This document shows, one piece after another, positions 35,976 through 48,858 of a stretch of DNA of 64,000 bases. This DNA is from Panonychus citri. Lineage: Eukaryota; Arthropoda; Arachnida; Trombidiformes; Tetranychidae. Within the stretch, counting starts at the first letter, position 1. Each line of letters opens with the position of its first letter. The stretch covers positions 84,501 to 148,500 of the forward strand of contig NW_026515433.1 of NCBI RefSeq assembly GCF_014898815.1, read 5' to 3'. A model generated the notes under the pieces. That model was not told where the DNA came from and did no database searches. It saw nothing but the letters and a program-made list of their open reading frames with translations. Both the position numbers and the translations under genes were made by a program.

Positions 35976-38900
35976 GGCATCTATTCTGTTCAGCCTCTAT
36001 TCGGGTCACCCTAGATTAACGTAAGTGTTTTTGCCCTTTAGCATTAACTGTCTTCTTCTTGTTCGTATTCAATCAGCCGAAAGTAAATTCACCTCAAATT
36101 TTCCTTATTCTTCTTCACCTTCTTCTTCCCTGTATCATTTCTGTCATCTTATTGCTCCTTATCATCTCATCTTTTATTTTCGCCATGAAAACTTAGAGAA
36201 CTTGGTGACTTTTTATCATCATTATCATCTGAAATAATTTTATCAGAAACTTGTATCATATTATTATATGAGAAATTATCTCATGAGACTCACTTTTAAA
36301 TGATGGATGATAAAATAATAGGTGAATGTTAATTCAAAGGTTGTTGTTGATTTCACTTTGAGATCAAACTGATTTCATCATATTAGATGATGATGATAAT
36401 AAGAGATTCAATGTTGCTAGAGAGCAAAATGATTGAAATGCTTCTCCATCTTCGTCATCTAATTGATCTTTTCTCCCATCTCTTAGTGATTCTTTGTGTC
36501 GTCAATGCGTTGAACTTAAGGTCAATCCAATTCAACCTCAAATGCCACCGATGCCTAAATTAAATCTGCCACTGTAAGTTGACCAAATGCTCTTAATCAA
36601 GTTAGTCTATAATCTGGAATCATCATTAACAAAACAACATCATTTTAATAACAATCAACATCCGTAAACAACATTATTTGTTTATTTTGTCGCTTGGTTA
36701 AATTACCATGTAATAATAATTATGATAATGACGATAAGCTCAGGGTGGGCTTCACTTGTTTTCACCGTATAAGTATCATCGTGATTAACGATAGCTCATT
36801 AGATGTTAATGATGATTACGATGATGAGATTTAACTAGTGTTGATTGTGATTATTATTATCATCATCATCAGCATTTACATTTCCTTGTGTATTTCTTTC
36901 TGTTTCTCCATCTCATCTTTATCATAACCTAATTGCCCCTCCTCATGAATGACCATTGATATTCTGGTCATCATCAAGTCAACATAAGATTTGAAGTTAT
37001 CCATGATGGATGAGCGGAAGAAAAGCAAACCTAATGATCTTTTGATTGGTCTGCTAAATTGTTTTTTATTATTATGATTGTTATTAATTTTTCTTTCTTG
37101 ATTATGGACAATTTACGATTTGTAGGAAAGTGAAATTTAGTCTCTTAAAATGAGAAAAAGAGGGAAAAGATGAAGATGAGGATGAGGATGAGAAGAAGAC
37201 GAAATAAGGTAGAAGGATATTCTTCAATCTCATGTCACTCCATCAATTGATTGATGACTTTTTCTTTTCTATCTACACTCCAACACACCCAATGTGAAAA
37301 TATCGGTCTTTCTTCATCATCTCCCTTTCTTCGGGATTTAAGTCTCTTCACTTTCACTCTTTGTCCCACTCGATCAGTCCAGTTACCTAATTTCAATTGA
37401 TACAATCGTCAATCCTTCATCTTCAAGATTGAACATTTCGAGTTAATTTTACCCACGATTATATTATTACGACCTCATTCATTATTTATGGTTGGAAATC
37501 AGAAACAACATGATGATTATTACCAAAATAATTCGCTTAATCTCATTTCAAATTTCTATTCATTTATATCTAATCGAATATTATTTTGTTATTAATAAAC
37601 AGAGATCCTGTTAATTACGATTGTCCAACTGTAAATGAGACAAAAGAAGAATTAAAATGTATTCACCAAAGATCATCATTTCCATCGACAATAGGAGATC
37701 AAAATTTTCCTGAACTTAAGTAAGTATAAATTAATATCAAGTATTTTTTGGTTAATGGAAATTTTCAATAATCACCGAAAATCGGACTGAAAAACTTATA
37801 AAACAAAAGGAAATAAGTTTATGACAATTGTTGGTAGTTATTCCAATCAAACTGATGTGGAAAAGATGTTACTCTGATGAGAGATGCTTTACAAGACCCT
37901 TAGCATCCTCATCCTTTGCTCGCTCATTATCATGTTACTTTTTCGCCCAAAGTAGAAATGCCAATTTAGCAGACAAACTGTTGTGCTCATTAACCTGATC
38001 CATTGAACATAAATTTATCAATTTTCACTTGCACCAACAAAGTCAAACTTAAACTGTCCAATATCGTAACCATAGTTAAATTGAATTTATGTCGATGATG
38101 ATGAGATGATTCTGACACTGTCTTGTCTCAATAATCTCAGCATTATCTTCCCTTTTATCCACTTCAATCACTATCTCCCAATCCATCAATCAATTGCATT
38201 TCATCCTCAGTCATTTTTTTCTCCATTGGAACAGTTGAAACACGTTCCTTTGGTTTTCTAGAAGATCCAATGGATCTTTACAAGTCTAAGATGCTTTTCA
38301 GATCCGATTCACTCGATTTGTTTATAACATTGTGAAAGCATTTTCTCTGTCGCGTGTTACATTGTTTTTCCTTTTCCTTTTTTTCGCCATCATCATTTTT
38401 TGCATCTTCTTCTTCAAATCTATCATCATCATCATCAGTAGCATCTCGATCTCTCGCTTCTTCTTTTTCCCTTTTTCTGATCCATCTTCCTGTTTTTTAT
38501 CTTCATCTTTACTGTTCATTGGTGCACATAACAAAAAAAGTTAAATGAACCATTGGATTGAAAACATTTAAAATCGTAATGCATCAACATAATATTACAA
38601 ATGGAATAATATTTTCATGAAAATTACATCAGTCTACGTTAAATTTATTTATTATCACAAATCTTCACCGATTAAAATTGCAAATCAATAGTTATCATGA
38701 ATATACTAATATTATAACTCACCGAGAGGGCCAGAGAATCATATTACTATTGAAACAATCAAAATTACTTTGCAACATCTTGTTAACAGTTTCACAATTT
38801 TCACTGAATAATATTTTGTATGCGAACCATGAAACTAAGTCAAGGTTAACATTTTATTAAATATTGATACTATGGCAACTTATTGAGTCGATTTGATTGA

Positions 38901-41900
38901 TAAACTTACTCTTCTGGACTTGTTATCAATTCACCTTTGACTTTGATATATTAGCGAATTGAATTAAGTGATTTGTTTATATTGACATAATACATTTGAC
39001 AATAATGTTTGGACAAATTTCACTGCGAAATTGTTTTCACTGTTAACATGATCAGGTTGATTTAAAGATTTTGATAAAGAAAAGGATGAGGATGAAGACG
39101 AAGATGAGCTTAATTTGCTAGAGCAACAGTTTCTCAAAGAAAAGATGGAGAAAAAGAGAAAGAGAAAAGGTGAAAGGGATAAAACGTATATTATGCATTC
39201 ATCTTCATGTCACCTTATCATTTGATTGATGAGTTTCCCTTATCTATCTAGACTCCAACATACACACACCCATTGAAAATATTGGTCTTTCCTCATCCTC
39301 ATCATCCTCATCATCTCCATCTTTTGCATCATTATCATCGCAAACTCTATCATTATCACTACCATTCAACTTCAATGTAAAGTTTCACTCTTCCTTTGCT
39401 CACAACTTTCACTTCTTGTCGCACTCAATCAGCCCATCCACCTAATTTCATCAAAATCTGTTGTGATTCCAATCACATCAATGAAATTAGTCAATAGCAA
39501 TCGTTTTACCCACGATGATACCGTTACAATGTAACACTATGTTGTCCATGTCTATGGATCACTTGGTGACAAAGATTAGTGTTACATTGTGTTAATATGA
39601 ACGATTACGGTTCACACTTTGTGCGTCAAGTCAATAAATTATTTGTAATACCGATAATCAGACTCCAGGTACAAATAAAAGCACTTAGATGCTGTTACTT
39701 TAAATCCTCTTACTTATTCTTTACAGGTAATATCCCAGGTATCCGGTCATAGGTCATATCAATAAAAAGTTTCGACTAAACTTTTTTCATGGTCATTCAA
39801 ACTCTCGTCATTCTTTTATGCTCAACCCTTTTTTATTCATTCTTTTCATAAATTCAAGAATCTTTAAGTTCAGAGTAAACTTGAATCTATTATTTATTAA
39901 TATTATCTAAGTGTTTTTCTCAATCGAACAGTATATTTAATTGAGCCTGCGATTAAATTTATGGCTATAAGTATGATAGCTTTGATTAACATTAAACATC
40001 CAACATTCAATCGGCTCTTTGTTGAATTCTGTGATTATCAACATGCGATACCAAAGGAAATTAGTTCTTATTGTATCGTATTTAGATGATTTGAACATTC
40101 TCATCATCGATTGTATTGTTATATTGTAATGAATTGGTTCTCAATCTAGACAAATGATTAATCTATTTTGTCAATCGAATTCAACATTTGTAATCATCTT
40201 TCTCTTGTGAGGTCTAATCTAGATCATCATGGTTCTCATCATGATCCTCCTTCTTCTTTTCATGGTCATCATCTTGTTCATGAGATTCCCAAACTAAAAT
40301 TCGATGCCTTTTATTGTTACCCTTGGGGTAAAACAATCAACTGTCAATTTGATTACCATTTACCTCTATTAAAATCACCTATCCTCACATTAGCATCATC
40401 ATTATGATCATAATCACCATAATAATCAAGAAATCGTTGAGAATAATTATATTTAATCTCATTTGAACATTACATTTAATATTAATTCATGATGCAAAAG
40501 CTAAAGAGAGAATTAATTTAAATGATATTCTGCAGGAACATTCAAATCCAATTAAAAAAATGTTAACATTAATCAACTATTTTCATGAGTGTAATTGTTG
40601 ATAATCATCCTCATCACCTAATAATTATACGATTAAGTTTATCAATCATTCATTTCAATAAACTAAAAAACTTTGAAAATTGATTAAGATGAAAAAATCT
40701 GATTAATTTCATCTCTATTCTGTTCTATCGGTCCATTTAATCATGATTTTTTCTCTTTGTTTTCTTTATTATCGACAGAAAAAATGACGAAATGAGCAAA
40801 TCATCAGAATTGAACAATTATGAACAACTTGTTCTTACCATGAAAGTCAATGGGATGAATGATGAAAACGTTAACATAAACGATTCAGGTAAGAAAAGTA
40901 AAAGAAATGTTGTCAATCATCATTCGTATTATTTATTTAAATTATCATCACAATTGAATGATAATGATGATAAATTTGAAATGATCATTTTCTTAACTAA
41001 CCTAAACCACACACAAAGTCATTGGTGCTGATCCATTACTTCCCACAGTTTCCACCCCATAACAACCCACCCACCTCCCACTTTTTACTTTTCACTTGCC
41101 CTCAGGCCAAATCTCCGCCTTCCTCATTATATCTTTCATCGTCTCATTTTTCATCTTCATAACAATTGTTATCATCATAATCATCTCTTTCAATGATTTT
41201 CAATCCTTGTTTTTGTTTGTTCATTTTTTACCTTCATTCACATAGTTTTTTACTATCTTCTTATTACACTTTCTCTGTTTTCTTTTTCTATCATCACCAT
41301 CATCAACTTTTTTTGCATCTTCTTATTTTCTTGATCTCCATCATCATCATCATGTATCTTCCTTCAAGTCTTTCACCCTCTGATCACGCTTAATTACCCC
41401 TTGAAGGAGCGAATCTGTTTGTAACAAAATTTACAGAATAACAAAAAAAGTCAAAGGCCTCAAGAAGAAGTTAATATAAGCACAACTTCACCTTTTCTCT
41501 TTTCAGTTCTCCGCATCTTTTACGTCTTCCTCATCTCTCATCATCTTTCTTTCCAAGGTGATGCGAAAAAAATTGAAAATTATAATAGTGATAAACTTTT
41601 ACAGAAACTGCATTAGTTTTCAATCAGTTGTCTCTTTTTTCACCTCGACAATTGCGACAACTTTGCATTAGTTTTGATGGTATCTTGAAGCAGCGAAATG
41701 TTGATCAGTTCATCAGATGAATTTGCTTGTATGAAAAAAATGCAGGATTAAAGACAAAAAACATTGAGATCTAATTAGTTTTGCAGCTAATCTATTTTTC
41801 AATTAGTTCTTAATACATAAAATCCTTGTTTCCCTTTTGCATTTTATCATCAAACTAATAAAACCTACAGAATGTAAGATTTCAATTCTCGTCATTATTA

Positions 41901-41904
41901 TTAT

Positions 41905-41975
<71 letters not shown>

Positions 41976-44900
41976 CAAGTTTTCTTGATTTTTTTCTTGC
42001 AAGAAAAAAAGATGCGTAAAGTCACAATCTAAAAATTGTAACAAACTGAATATCTCATAGAGAACCAAAGAAATCATACAACTTGTATTCAAGAGATTAC
42101 TCTTGTTTTCCTTATTCCTTTTCTCCATCATCTCTGTTTCTCTCTCATGAGAGACCGAGTAAGATATTGATGAAGGGAGACTGAGGGATGATAAAGATGA
42201 TACTGAGTTTGTACTGATTTAGCCCTGCTAATGGCATTTTGATGAGCCATCTCATAAGAAAGAGGAATATCATCATCATCATCTCATTGATACTTTTTAG
42301 TTACAAATAATATCTCAAAAGTTTCAGTTTTATGCTTCATCTTCATCATTATCATGATACGGAAAACTTGTGATGTTCAGAATTTTCTTCATCCTCGTCC
42401 TCATCATCTTGATCATTATGATCAAACAATGACCCAAAACACTAACCAAATCTTAATGTACCAAATTAAATGCTTAACCATCAAATTATTAGATCAACAA
42501 CCATTTATTTTATCATTTCAACACATTAACAATTGTACGAAAAAAGGTTTATCAATATTAACTAATTTAATTGTATTGCCATTAGAAGGAGTATTTAAAT
42601 AACCATTTTTCAATCATTTTTGTCCTGAAAACATTAACATGAAGATTATTATCAAATCCACAAAAACATTTACTTATCATCTCATCTCCCTCCTTCTCAT
42701 CAACACAACTCATTATTCTCTCTTTCTATTCTCCATCCTCATCTTCTCATATCTTCTCATCCCGTGGGTCAAACCAAAACTCTCTCCTCATATTTGTCTA
42801 TGTAAATACTATTCAAAAATGATTATGATGACGATGATAATGATGATTATGATGAGGAAGAAAATGAGGAAGAAAAAATGATCCTCAACATCCCTTGTGG
42901 ATTATAGATTTTAAATTACGACACTTTCTTAATTTCTTTTTACATCAATTTCTCTTCTCATCCTCATCACTCTTTATCCTAACTAACTCTTACACTGATG
43001 ACATGAATCCCTCATTTGTGGCGGTCTTGATGATACCCAACTCATCATCATCTTTTTTGCTTCTTACTTCATCTTCATCATCATTATCATCCCTTCTCTC
43101 TCTCTCTCTCTCTTCAATACCCTTTTTTGCTTTATAATGTTCATTTTTCTTTCTTTCATCACCTCTTCCTCCTCTTATCATCATCTCAAATCATCTTTCT
43201 TCCCATCTATCATCATCAACAGCTCATTGCAAACCTTGTTCGGATCAGCTGGTTGAAAAAGAAATGGAGAAACTTTCAAACTACAAAGATGCTAAAATTT
43301 ATGTAAGAAAAATACAAAACGAGCCAGATGACCAACAAGACCCTGATGCCGAAGATGATAGTTATGATTCATCATTTCAAGGTGTAAGTAGACATAAAAT
43401 GACCATCACATAAAGAATGGCGATCGCCATACATTTAGTCTTGACCGATTTCCAATTGAATAATCACTTTGAGATGTTTTTATCATTGAAATGGAAAAAT
43501 ATTTGTATTTCTTTTTTTTTCATTTGCTAACGACCATCGAATCTTATTAATCTGAGTCTTCGATCTAATTCAATAATGATTACAATTCTATTATAAAATC
43601 GGCTAATCAATATCTTGAAACAGTAAACATTGTGTTCATTAAACTTGAAGTTTAACAAACTGATCAGTAACTGATGTTAATCACTAACTTATTGAGCCAT
43701 TAAAGTTTCATAATTAACATTGATTGGTAAATTGTCTGTATAACTTTTCACTACAATTGGCCATATTTCACCATATTTTGGTTTATTTAAAAGCCCATCT
43801 TGAAAACGGAAATAAGGTTTTCCTGACTGCCCCTTATCCATTAATCAGAATCAATCTAATTGACGGAAATACACAACACCTCAAGAAAATTGAATTAGTT
43901 TCATTTTATTTGATTAATTGACTCTGAATTTTGTTTCTTTCATTGATAATCTCCAACAGGTAACCCGTAAACGAATGAAAAATCAACAAGGCATCGAGTC
44001 TCATTCCATTCAAAGTGCTCCTCCCGCAAGTCCTCGAGATGCACCGAGACGCAGCTCAAGGAGACGTAAATATCGAGATGAACGAGAATTCACTGTTTCC
44101 TCTTTACAAACTTTACTTTCTCTTAAAATCGAGGTAATCCTTCATTTCTTTTTCATCTTAATCGCATCCTAATTGCTTAACAACAATCAATCATTATCCT
44201 CGAAAGAAACTCTACTTGTGATCAATGGTCTTTCGAGTGTCAGGTCTTCATGCTCATCCTTTGTGAATAATTATCATCCAAAGCAAGAAGATAAGAAATG
44301 ACCACATTATCTGTTAATATTAATGAGTTTCCATCATCTTCTTGTTGTGGTTCATCATTTTATCTTTTCCCAACTTGTTCTGTTACAATCATCATCTTTC
44401 ACCTTTTTTACTTGTCCCCTCATCTCTTGTCCTCATCTCGTCCGTTAATAGTAAAGTGTGTTATCAATTCAAGGATAAATTAGTGAGGTTAATTGTTGGG
44501 TGTTGATTTTCATTAAATCACAAAGATGCTCAGGAAACAAGAAGAAGATAAATCAACACCTCATAATAATAGTTAACGAGAAAAAGAAGCAAAAAACTAA
44601 CTTAATATTACTAATCTGATTTTACGGTTAATTATCTTGATTAGCTGTTGTTGGTTGATAATCATTAATAAAAAAAGTTCATCTGGTTCATTTTTATTCA
44701 GTCAAATGAAGATTCCTCCTCTTCCCTCATTACCTGTTGTCGGTGCATCAATTTATTACCGGAAGGTTTCGTCTCCTTAATTGTTGATCATTGACAACGA
44801 CGATTCGTATTGTCCATATTAACTGCTCTTTGTCATCGAGAATCAACTCTAACATCAATTAATGTTTATTGTTGATTTAAATTGTTTGATGACATCGAGA

Positions 44901-47900
44901 GTAAACAAAAGATCAAATTAAGTTGGTATTGTTGTTTACCTTTTTTAATTAACCGTTAATCTCATATTGTTAATTGTTAATTACTGTTAGTTTATTTGTT
45001 TTAAACTTGACATGAGTACAAATCAAACGTTTTATTCAATTTCATTCTGTTCATGATTATCTTGATATCGTCATCAACGACTCAGATTGCAGATCATTGA
45101 TCACTATCACTTATATTGATCAAGTTGATTGACCTTTGATTGTGATTTGATTTAATTTTAATTGAACAAATTGGAATTTCATCAAATTGATTGTTACCAT
45201 TCATTGTTTACTGATTATTTGTTTCAACACAATCAATCACATTATTGAACACAAAAGCTTCAGCATACAAACAGAATCAACTCAGATTGATGTAAATGTA
45301 AACCAATTGAAAAAAACAATTGATTGGTTTTATTGCAATCGGATAATTTTTATTAAATTTCTCATCAACTAATTAAAATTCATTACGATCACAGATAATG
45401 CACGATTTTAAGGTGGCTCCTTACGACCAAGACCTTTTCCTAAATGAAGTGCCTTTACAAGGAAACGATCGGACCCTAGCAGAGCTTGGAATTGTTCCTA
45501 ATTGCTTAATATATTTAAAGGTAAGAAAATGATTCTAATTTCGATAACTAATAAAATCGAAAATGTTATTCGATTCACTTGAATGGATCGAATTCACTTT
45601 CTCAAGTAATTTAAAGTCTTTGGGCATTTAAACTGCATAATTTTTATTTATATTCTGGGAACTTGTGTTTTTTATGCTATTTCCTTATTCCAATTTCTTA
45701 TTCTGTTACCTGTTCAACTTTTTTTATCAATCGAGCAAAAAACTTTTCTAACCCTTTGTATTAATGAACATATGGTTTATATGTAAGATCTGTTTCTCTC
45801 CATCATCTTCATCCTTTCGGTTACCTTGTCCTTCACCTTAACAAACAAAATGATTCTTTCTCTCCCTTCACCTCCTCCTTTTCTTTATTTCATTTAATTT
45901 TCGTATTCTCAAAGGATTCTTATTATTACTTTTACCCTTCACCTTTGTACTTTTCAACTTGAAACTGTTATTCTACTTGACAGAAACATCAACAGCATCT
46001 TTCTTACCCTTTCTTTCATCCCACTTGCCCCTTCATCCTCTTCGTCGTCTTCCTACCAAACCCAAAACCATCACTGTTTCGGGTCTTCCGTCTCCTCCTC
46101 TCATAATCTCTCTTTCCTCATAAACCTTTCATATGTTACCTGATTACATCGAATCACGATGAATCTCTTTGTACCTTTGCCCTTAACCTTGAAAAAAAGC
46201 GAAACTTTTATTACCTTTTCTGTTTCTTGATGAAATTTTATTTCTTTGACTTTTATATTCTTGTTCATTTGATCGTCTCTCTCTCTCTCTCTCAACTGTT
46301 CACTCTATCACAATATTTCTATTTATCTTGTATTTTATGTTGACGATTTACCTTTAATCATGAAGCAAGAAAGACACAATCAAAGACTCTCACGGATTTT
46401 CACTAATCAACCAGATACTTTAACTTGATTCCCATCAAACTTATCCCTAAATTTTATCCTTTATTAAGACCAAACTATATTTTCTCGTTGCCTTAGATTG
46501 CTAATCAATTTTTAATGAAAATTATCAATTCATGCAATCAATCATTAGCTTCTTTCACTACTCATATAATTAGGTAACATGTTTATTTGTTATTGCTTTT
46601 AATTGTTAGGGTTAAGTTACTAGTTTTTGTTTGTTATCATTTTTACAATGATTCCGTGTTAATTACCATCAACACGATTATTGATAATGTAATTAATCAA
46701 TTGTTGTCGGTGTGAAAACTATTACACCTTCAGTGTTCACGATATGACAACTTTATTAACTCATTGATTAACATTTTCTCTCAATATCAACAACAATTCA
46801 CTTTCCTCTTCATTTGCTACTGATTTTTTTCTTAACCCTCTTGATTAACCCTTTAATTGTAATCAACCGAAAGTAAGAAGAGAAATAATAATTTAACAAT
46901 AATGATGAATGAGATCGTTCTTATCCACTGAATCATAATTTGAACCGTTAATTGTTTAACCATCGATCGATTACTAATCAATAGTTAAATTGTTTCATTA
47001 TTTTTATGTAGGTTGATGAGCCAAGTTGCAGTGGTTCTTCAATGATGGAAGAAGATTATATCAAAGGTAAATCACGTTAATTAACAGGAAAAATGTACAA
47101 ATCATCATTAATTATTTCATTTATTCTATTCTATTATTCAGATCATGCCCCTGAAACAGGTTTCAAAGGTAAGATTATTAATCTTAACAATAAATTTCGA
47201 GATTAAAGATCCAAATGATGAATAATAAACTTAATTGATTCGCAAATTGCATGTGAAACATTATTGGTTACATTCAACTAACCATCAAAGTGAATTAGTT
47301 AATTTCCAATTAGTCTTCCAAATGATAAACTGATAAAATTTGATGAACAACATAACTTTTATCATCTTCATCCTCCTATTGCAGTTTTTTCAAAGTTTAT
47401 AATAACTTTTTATATTATTTGTTTTGTTTGCATCAACAACAAAATTGATTTATAAATTACATTAATACCCAACTATTATTTAATGGTAATTAGTCTTATT
47501 ATGACAATTTGAATAAATTAGATTAATTTGATACTATGAAAGGTATTTACAAGCAAATACTTGTCTTTACCTTGATGAGAATCAACTGAAAGTATCAAAT
47601 AGACTTTTACTTTACAAGACATTACCTTTTTTATATAATCTTCATCTTCATCTTCATCTCCATCTTCATCTTCCCATTGATAACACTTACAACATTTTCA
47701 TCACTTTTTTGCTCTCTTCTTGTAAATCTTTTTTCTCTTGTTTGTCTTGTTTTTTATCTTATGTATTCATCCTTATAAGGTGTTTTTTCATCTTCTCCAT
47801 CATCAATCTCACCTTTACCCATATCACTCACTAACCTTTGTTTACTCAAAAATGTACCGTTAACTTTTACCATCCTAAGAATCAATGTTGACAATTAATT

Positions 47901-48212
47901 TATAATTTTTTTCTTGTTTCACTCGCATCAGTTTTTGCTTTTTCTCAACCATTGGAAACATTTGAATAATTTCTCTAAATGTATATGATAATTTTCATCA
48001 TGATGAGTTATCATCATCTAATTAATGATTCTCATTGAAAATATTCATCAAAGAATTAAAAGTTTCATGAAAAAACTTTTCATTTCTGTACATAAGTGTA
48101 CAAGTACATGAATTGAAAGGGATCTCCTCACGATTATCATCTTATTCAAATTATTGATCAGTAATTATCATTATATTTCTGTCTCTTAGGAACTCAATTG
48201 CAAAAATGTTGA
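26040..48212 (+). CDS. USP48: Ubiquitin-specific protease 48
   Basis: Eighteen exons: 26040-26182, 26301-26472, 26989-27365, 27447-27555, 31900-32554, 34707-34819, 35155-35344, 35779-35827, 35977-36020, 36487-36573, 37603-37719, 40779-40888, 43223-43383, 43960-44133, 45395-45520, 47012-47066, 47142-47168 and 48190-48212; about 910 aa (human 1035). Every junction keeps phase. It removes ubiquitin from proteins, in mammals including histone H2A and NF-kB factors. Cys box 'GLKNLGATCYVNSQLQ' (Cys98), 'QQQDAQEFSKLF', zinc CxxC pairs ('RCSNCG', 'YYCNIC'), His box 'SGHYIAHIKD' (His ~364), one DUSP-like region ('FEWISKNWLKDWL', 'LCRQC'), a basic stretch, a ubiquitin-like domain ('IMHDFKVAPYDQ') and tail 'FKGTQLQKC'. 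One base is missing in exon 7 near 35307. Human DUSP2/3 have no clear counterpart. Confidence 0.95.
27556..31899 (+). other. USP48 intron 4 (4.3 kb)
   Basis: Largest USP48 intron. AT-rich with scattered ATC/GAT trinucleotide clusters. An ATC-rich patch near 30061-30110 and a GAT-rich patch near 30240-30270 are mutually complementary. No frame, RNA gene or mobile element found. Confidence 0.5.
33361..33406. repeat. ATC/GAT hairpin in USP48 intron 5
   Basis: A 12-base arm at 33361-33372 and its perfect reverse complement at 33395-33406, with a 22-base loop. Both arms are trinucleotide-repeat-like, so chance origin is possible. Confidence 0.5.
35613..35639. repeat. Perfect 12-bp hairpin with 3-base loop, USP48 intron 7
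   Basis: 'acatagtcaatt' (35613-35624) pairs perfectly with 35628-35639 around the loop 'cta'. It is not a simple-repeat product. No T-run follows, and a terminator role makes no sense in an animal intron. Confidence 0.55.
35922..35970 (+). repeat. (TC)n microsatellite forming a polypyrimidine tract
   Basis: About 24 uninterrupted TC units end six bases before the acceptor AG of USP48 exon 9 (exon starts 35977). The microsatellite therefore serves as the pyrimidine tract of this 149-bp intron. Confidence 0.85.
37130..37475. repeat. Diverged duplicated segment, copy A (USP48 intron 10)
   Basis: Shares order and sequence with 39060-39525: a GAT/GAG-rich patch, 'ttgattgatga', 'ctatcta.actccaaca', 'gaaaatat.ggtcttt', a TC/ATC patch, 'ctcgatcagtcc', 'acctaatttca' and 'ttttacccacgat'. 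The two copies flank exon 11. Confidence 0.75.
39060..39525. repeat. Diverged duplicated segment, copy B (USP48 intron 11)
   Basis: Second copy of the segment at 37130-37475, longer through expansion of its TC/ATC patch. Its purine-rich start and pyrimidine-rich middle are complementary, so each copy could fold back. No counterpart of exon 11 follows this copy. Confidence 0.75.
39526..39590. repeat. 12-bp inverted repeat in USP48 intron 11
   Basis: 'acaatgtaacac' (39526-39537) and its reverse complement at 39579-39590, about 41 bases apart, directly after duplicated copy B. Confidence 0.5.
41911..41970 (+). repeat. (CT)30 microsatellite, USP48 intron 12
   Basis: Sixty uninterrupted bases of CT on the coding strand, preceded by an ATT/ATC run. 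Confidence 0.95.
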
Positions 48213-48601
48213 TAAACTGGAGAAATGATGGGAAAGAAGGATAAATGAAGATCAACGTTTTGATTGACCTGCTGATTGAAACCATTAATCTTAATCCAAA
48301 GTAAAAGTTATTCTGATATAAAGAACGATGTCAAATGTTTAATCAACACGAAATTGATGCTTTTGTTTTAAACTTCGCTGATTGTTGTCACTTTTTTTTT
48401 TGGTTTCTCATCATCAATCTCTCTCCTTTATCGTCATCACCGTTCAAATCTGATAATTTGGCCTGACGAAAGATCGACGTTGATCAAACTCAACCATCTA
48501 AACAATAACAATGAAAGAAAAGTAAAAAACGAAAACAAAAGCGTCAATGAAATAGTTGATTCGTTGCTACAAAGACGAGCTTCATCTCCGTCGTCATCAA
48601 C

Positions 48602-48659
48602 TTTATCTTCATCATCATCTTAGTCCGTCGAGTGTCCCGATAATGATGATGAAGATAAA
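48602..48659. repeat. 17-bp perfect hairpin of ATC/GAT type
   Basis: 'tttatcttcatcatcat' at 48602-48618 pairs perfectly with 48643-48659 around a 24-base GC-richer loop. It is downstream of the USP48 stop. Confidence 0.6.
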
Positions 48660-48823
48660 CTGAGCAAACTCAATGAGAAAAGTTGATTGTATCAGCCAAT
48701 CGCAAGAAGGAGTGGTTTCAAAGTCTCTCTTTCATCTCTTTCTTTTTCTCTTCCATCCCCTTTCTTTATCTTCTTCTCTCTCTCTTCTCTCTCTCTCTCT
48801 CACTCTCACTCACTCAATGTGAT

Positions 48824-48858
48824 GTGTATCATGCAACTTGTATGTTTGCATGATACAC
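48824..48858. repeat. 13-bp perfect hairpin
   Basis: 'gtgtatcatgcaa' (48824-48836) pairs perfectly with 48846-48858 around the nine-base loop 'cttgtatgt'. It is not simple-repeat sequence. The stem does not extend outward, so it is too short for an ordinary microRNA precursor. Confidence 0.6.

Noticed and set aside
38253..38340. Possible extra USP48 exon after 'ttttctag'
   Set aside because: In the phase required by exon 11 it reaches a stop after eight codons, and it has no DUSP similarity.
41837..42131. Frames encoding (SL)n or (RE)n
   Set aside because: Pure translation of the (CT)30 microsatellite.
48824..48858. Hairpin as a microRNA precursor
   Set aside because: The 13-bp stem does not extend outward; animal precursors need about 22 or more paired bases.
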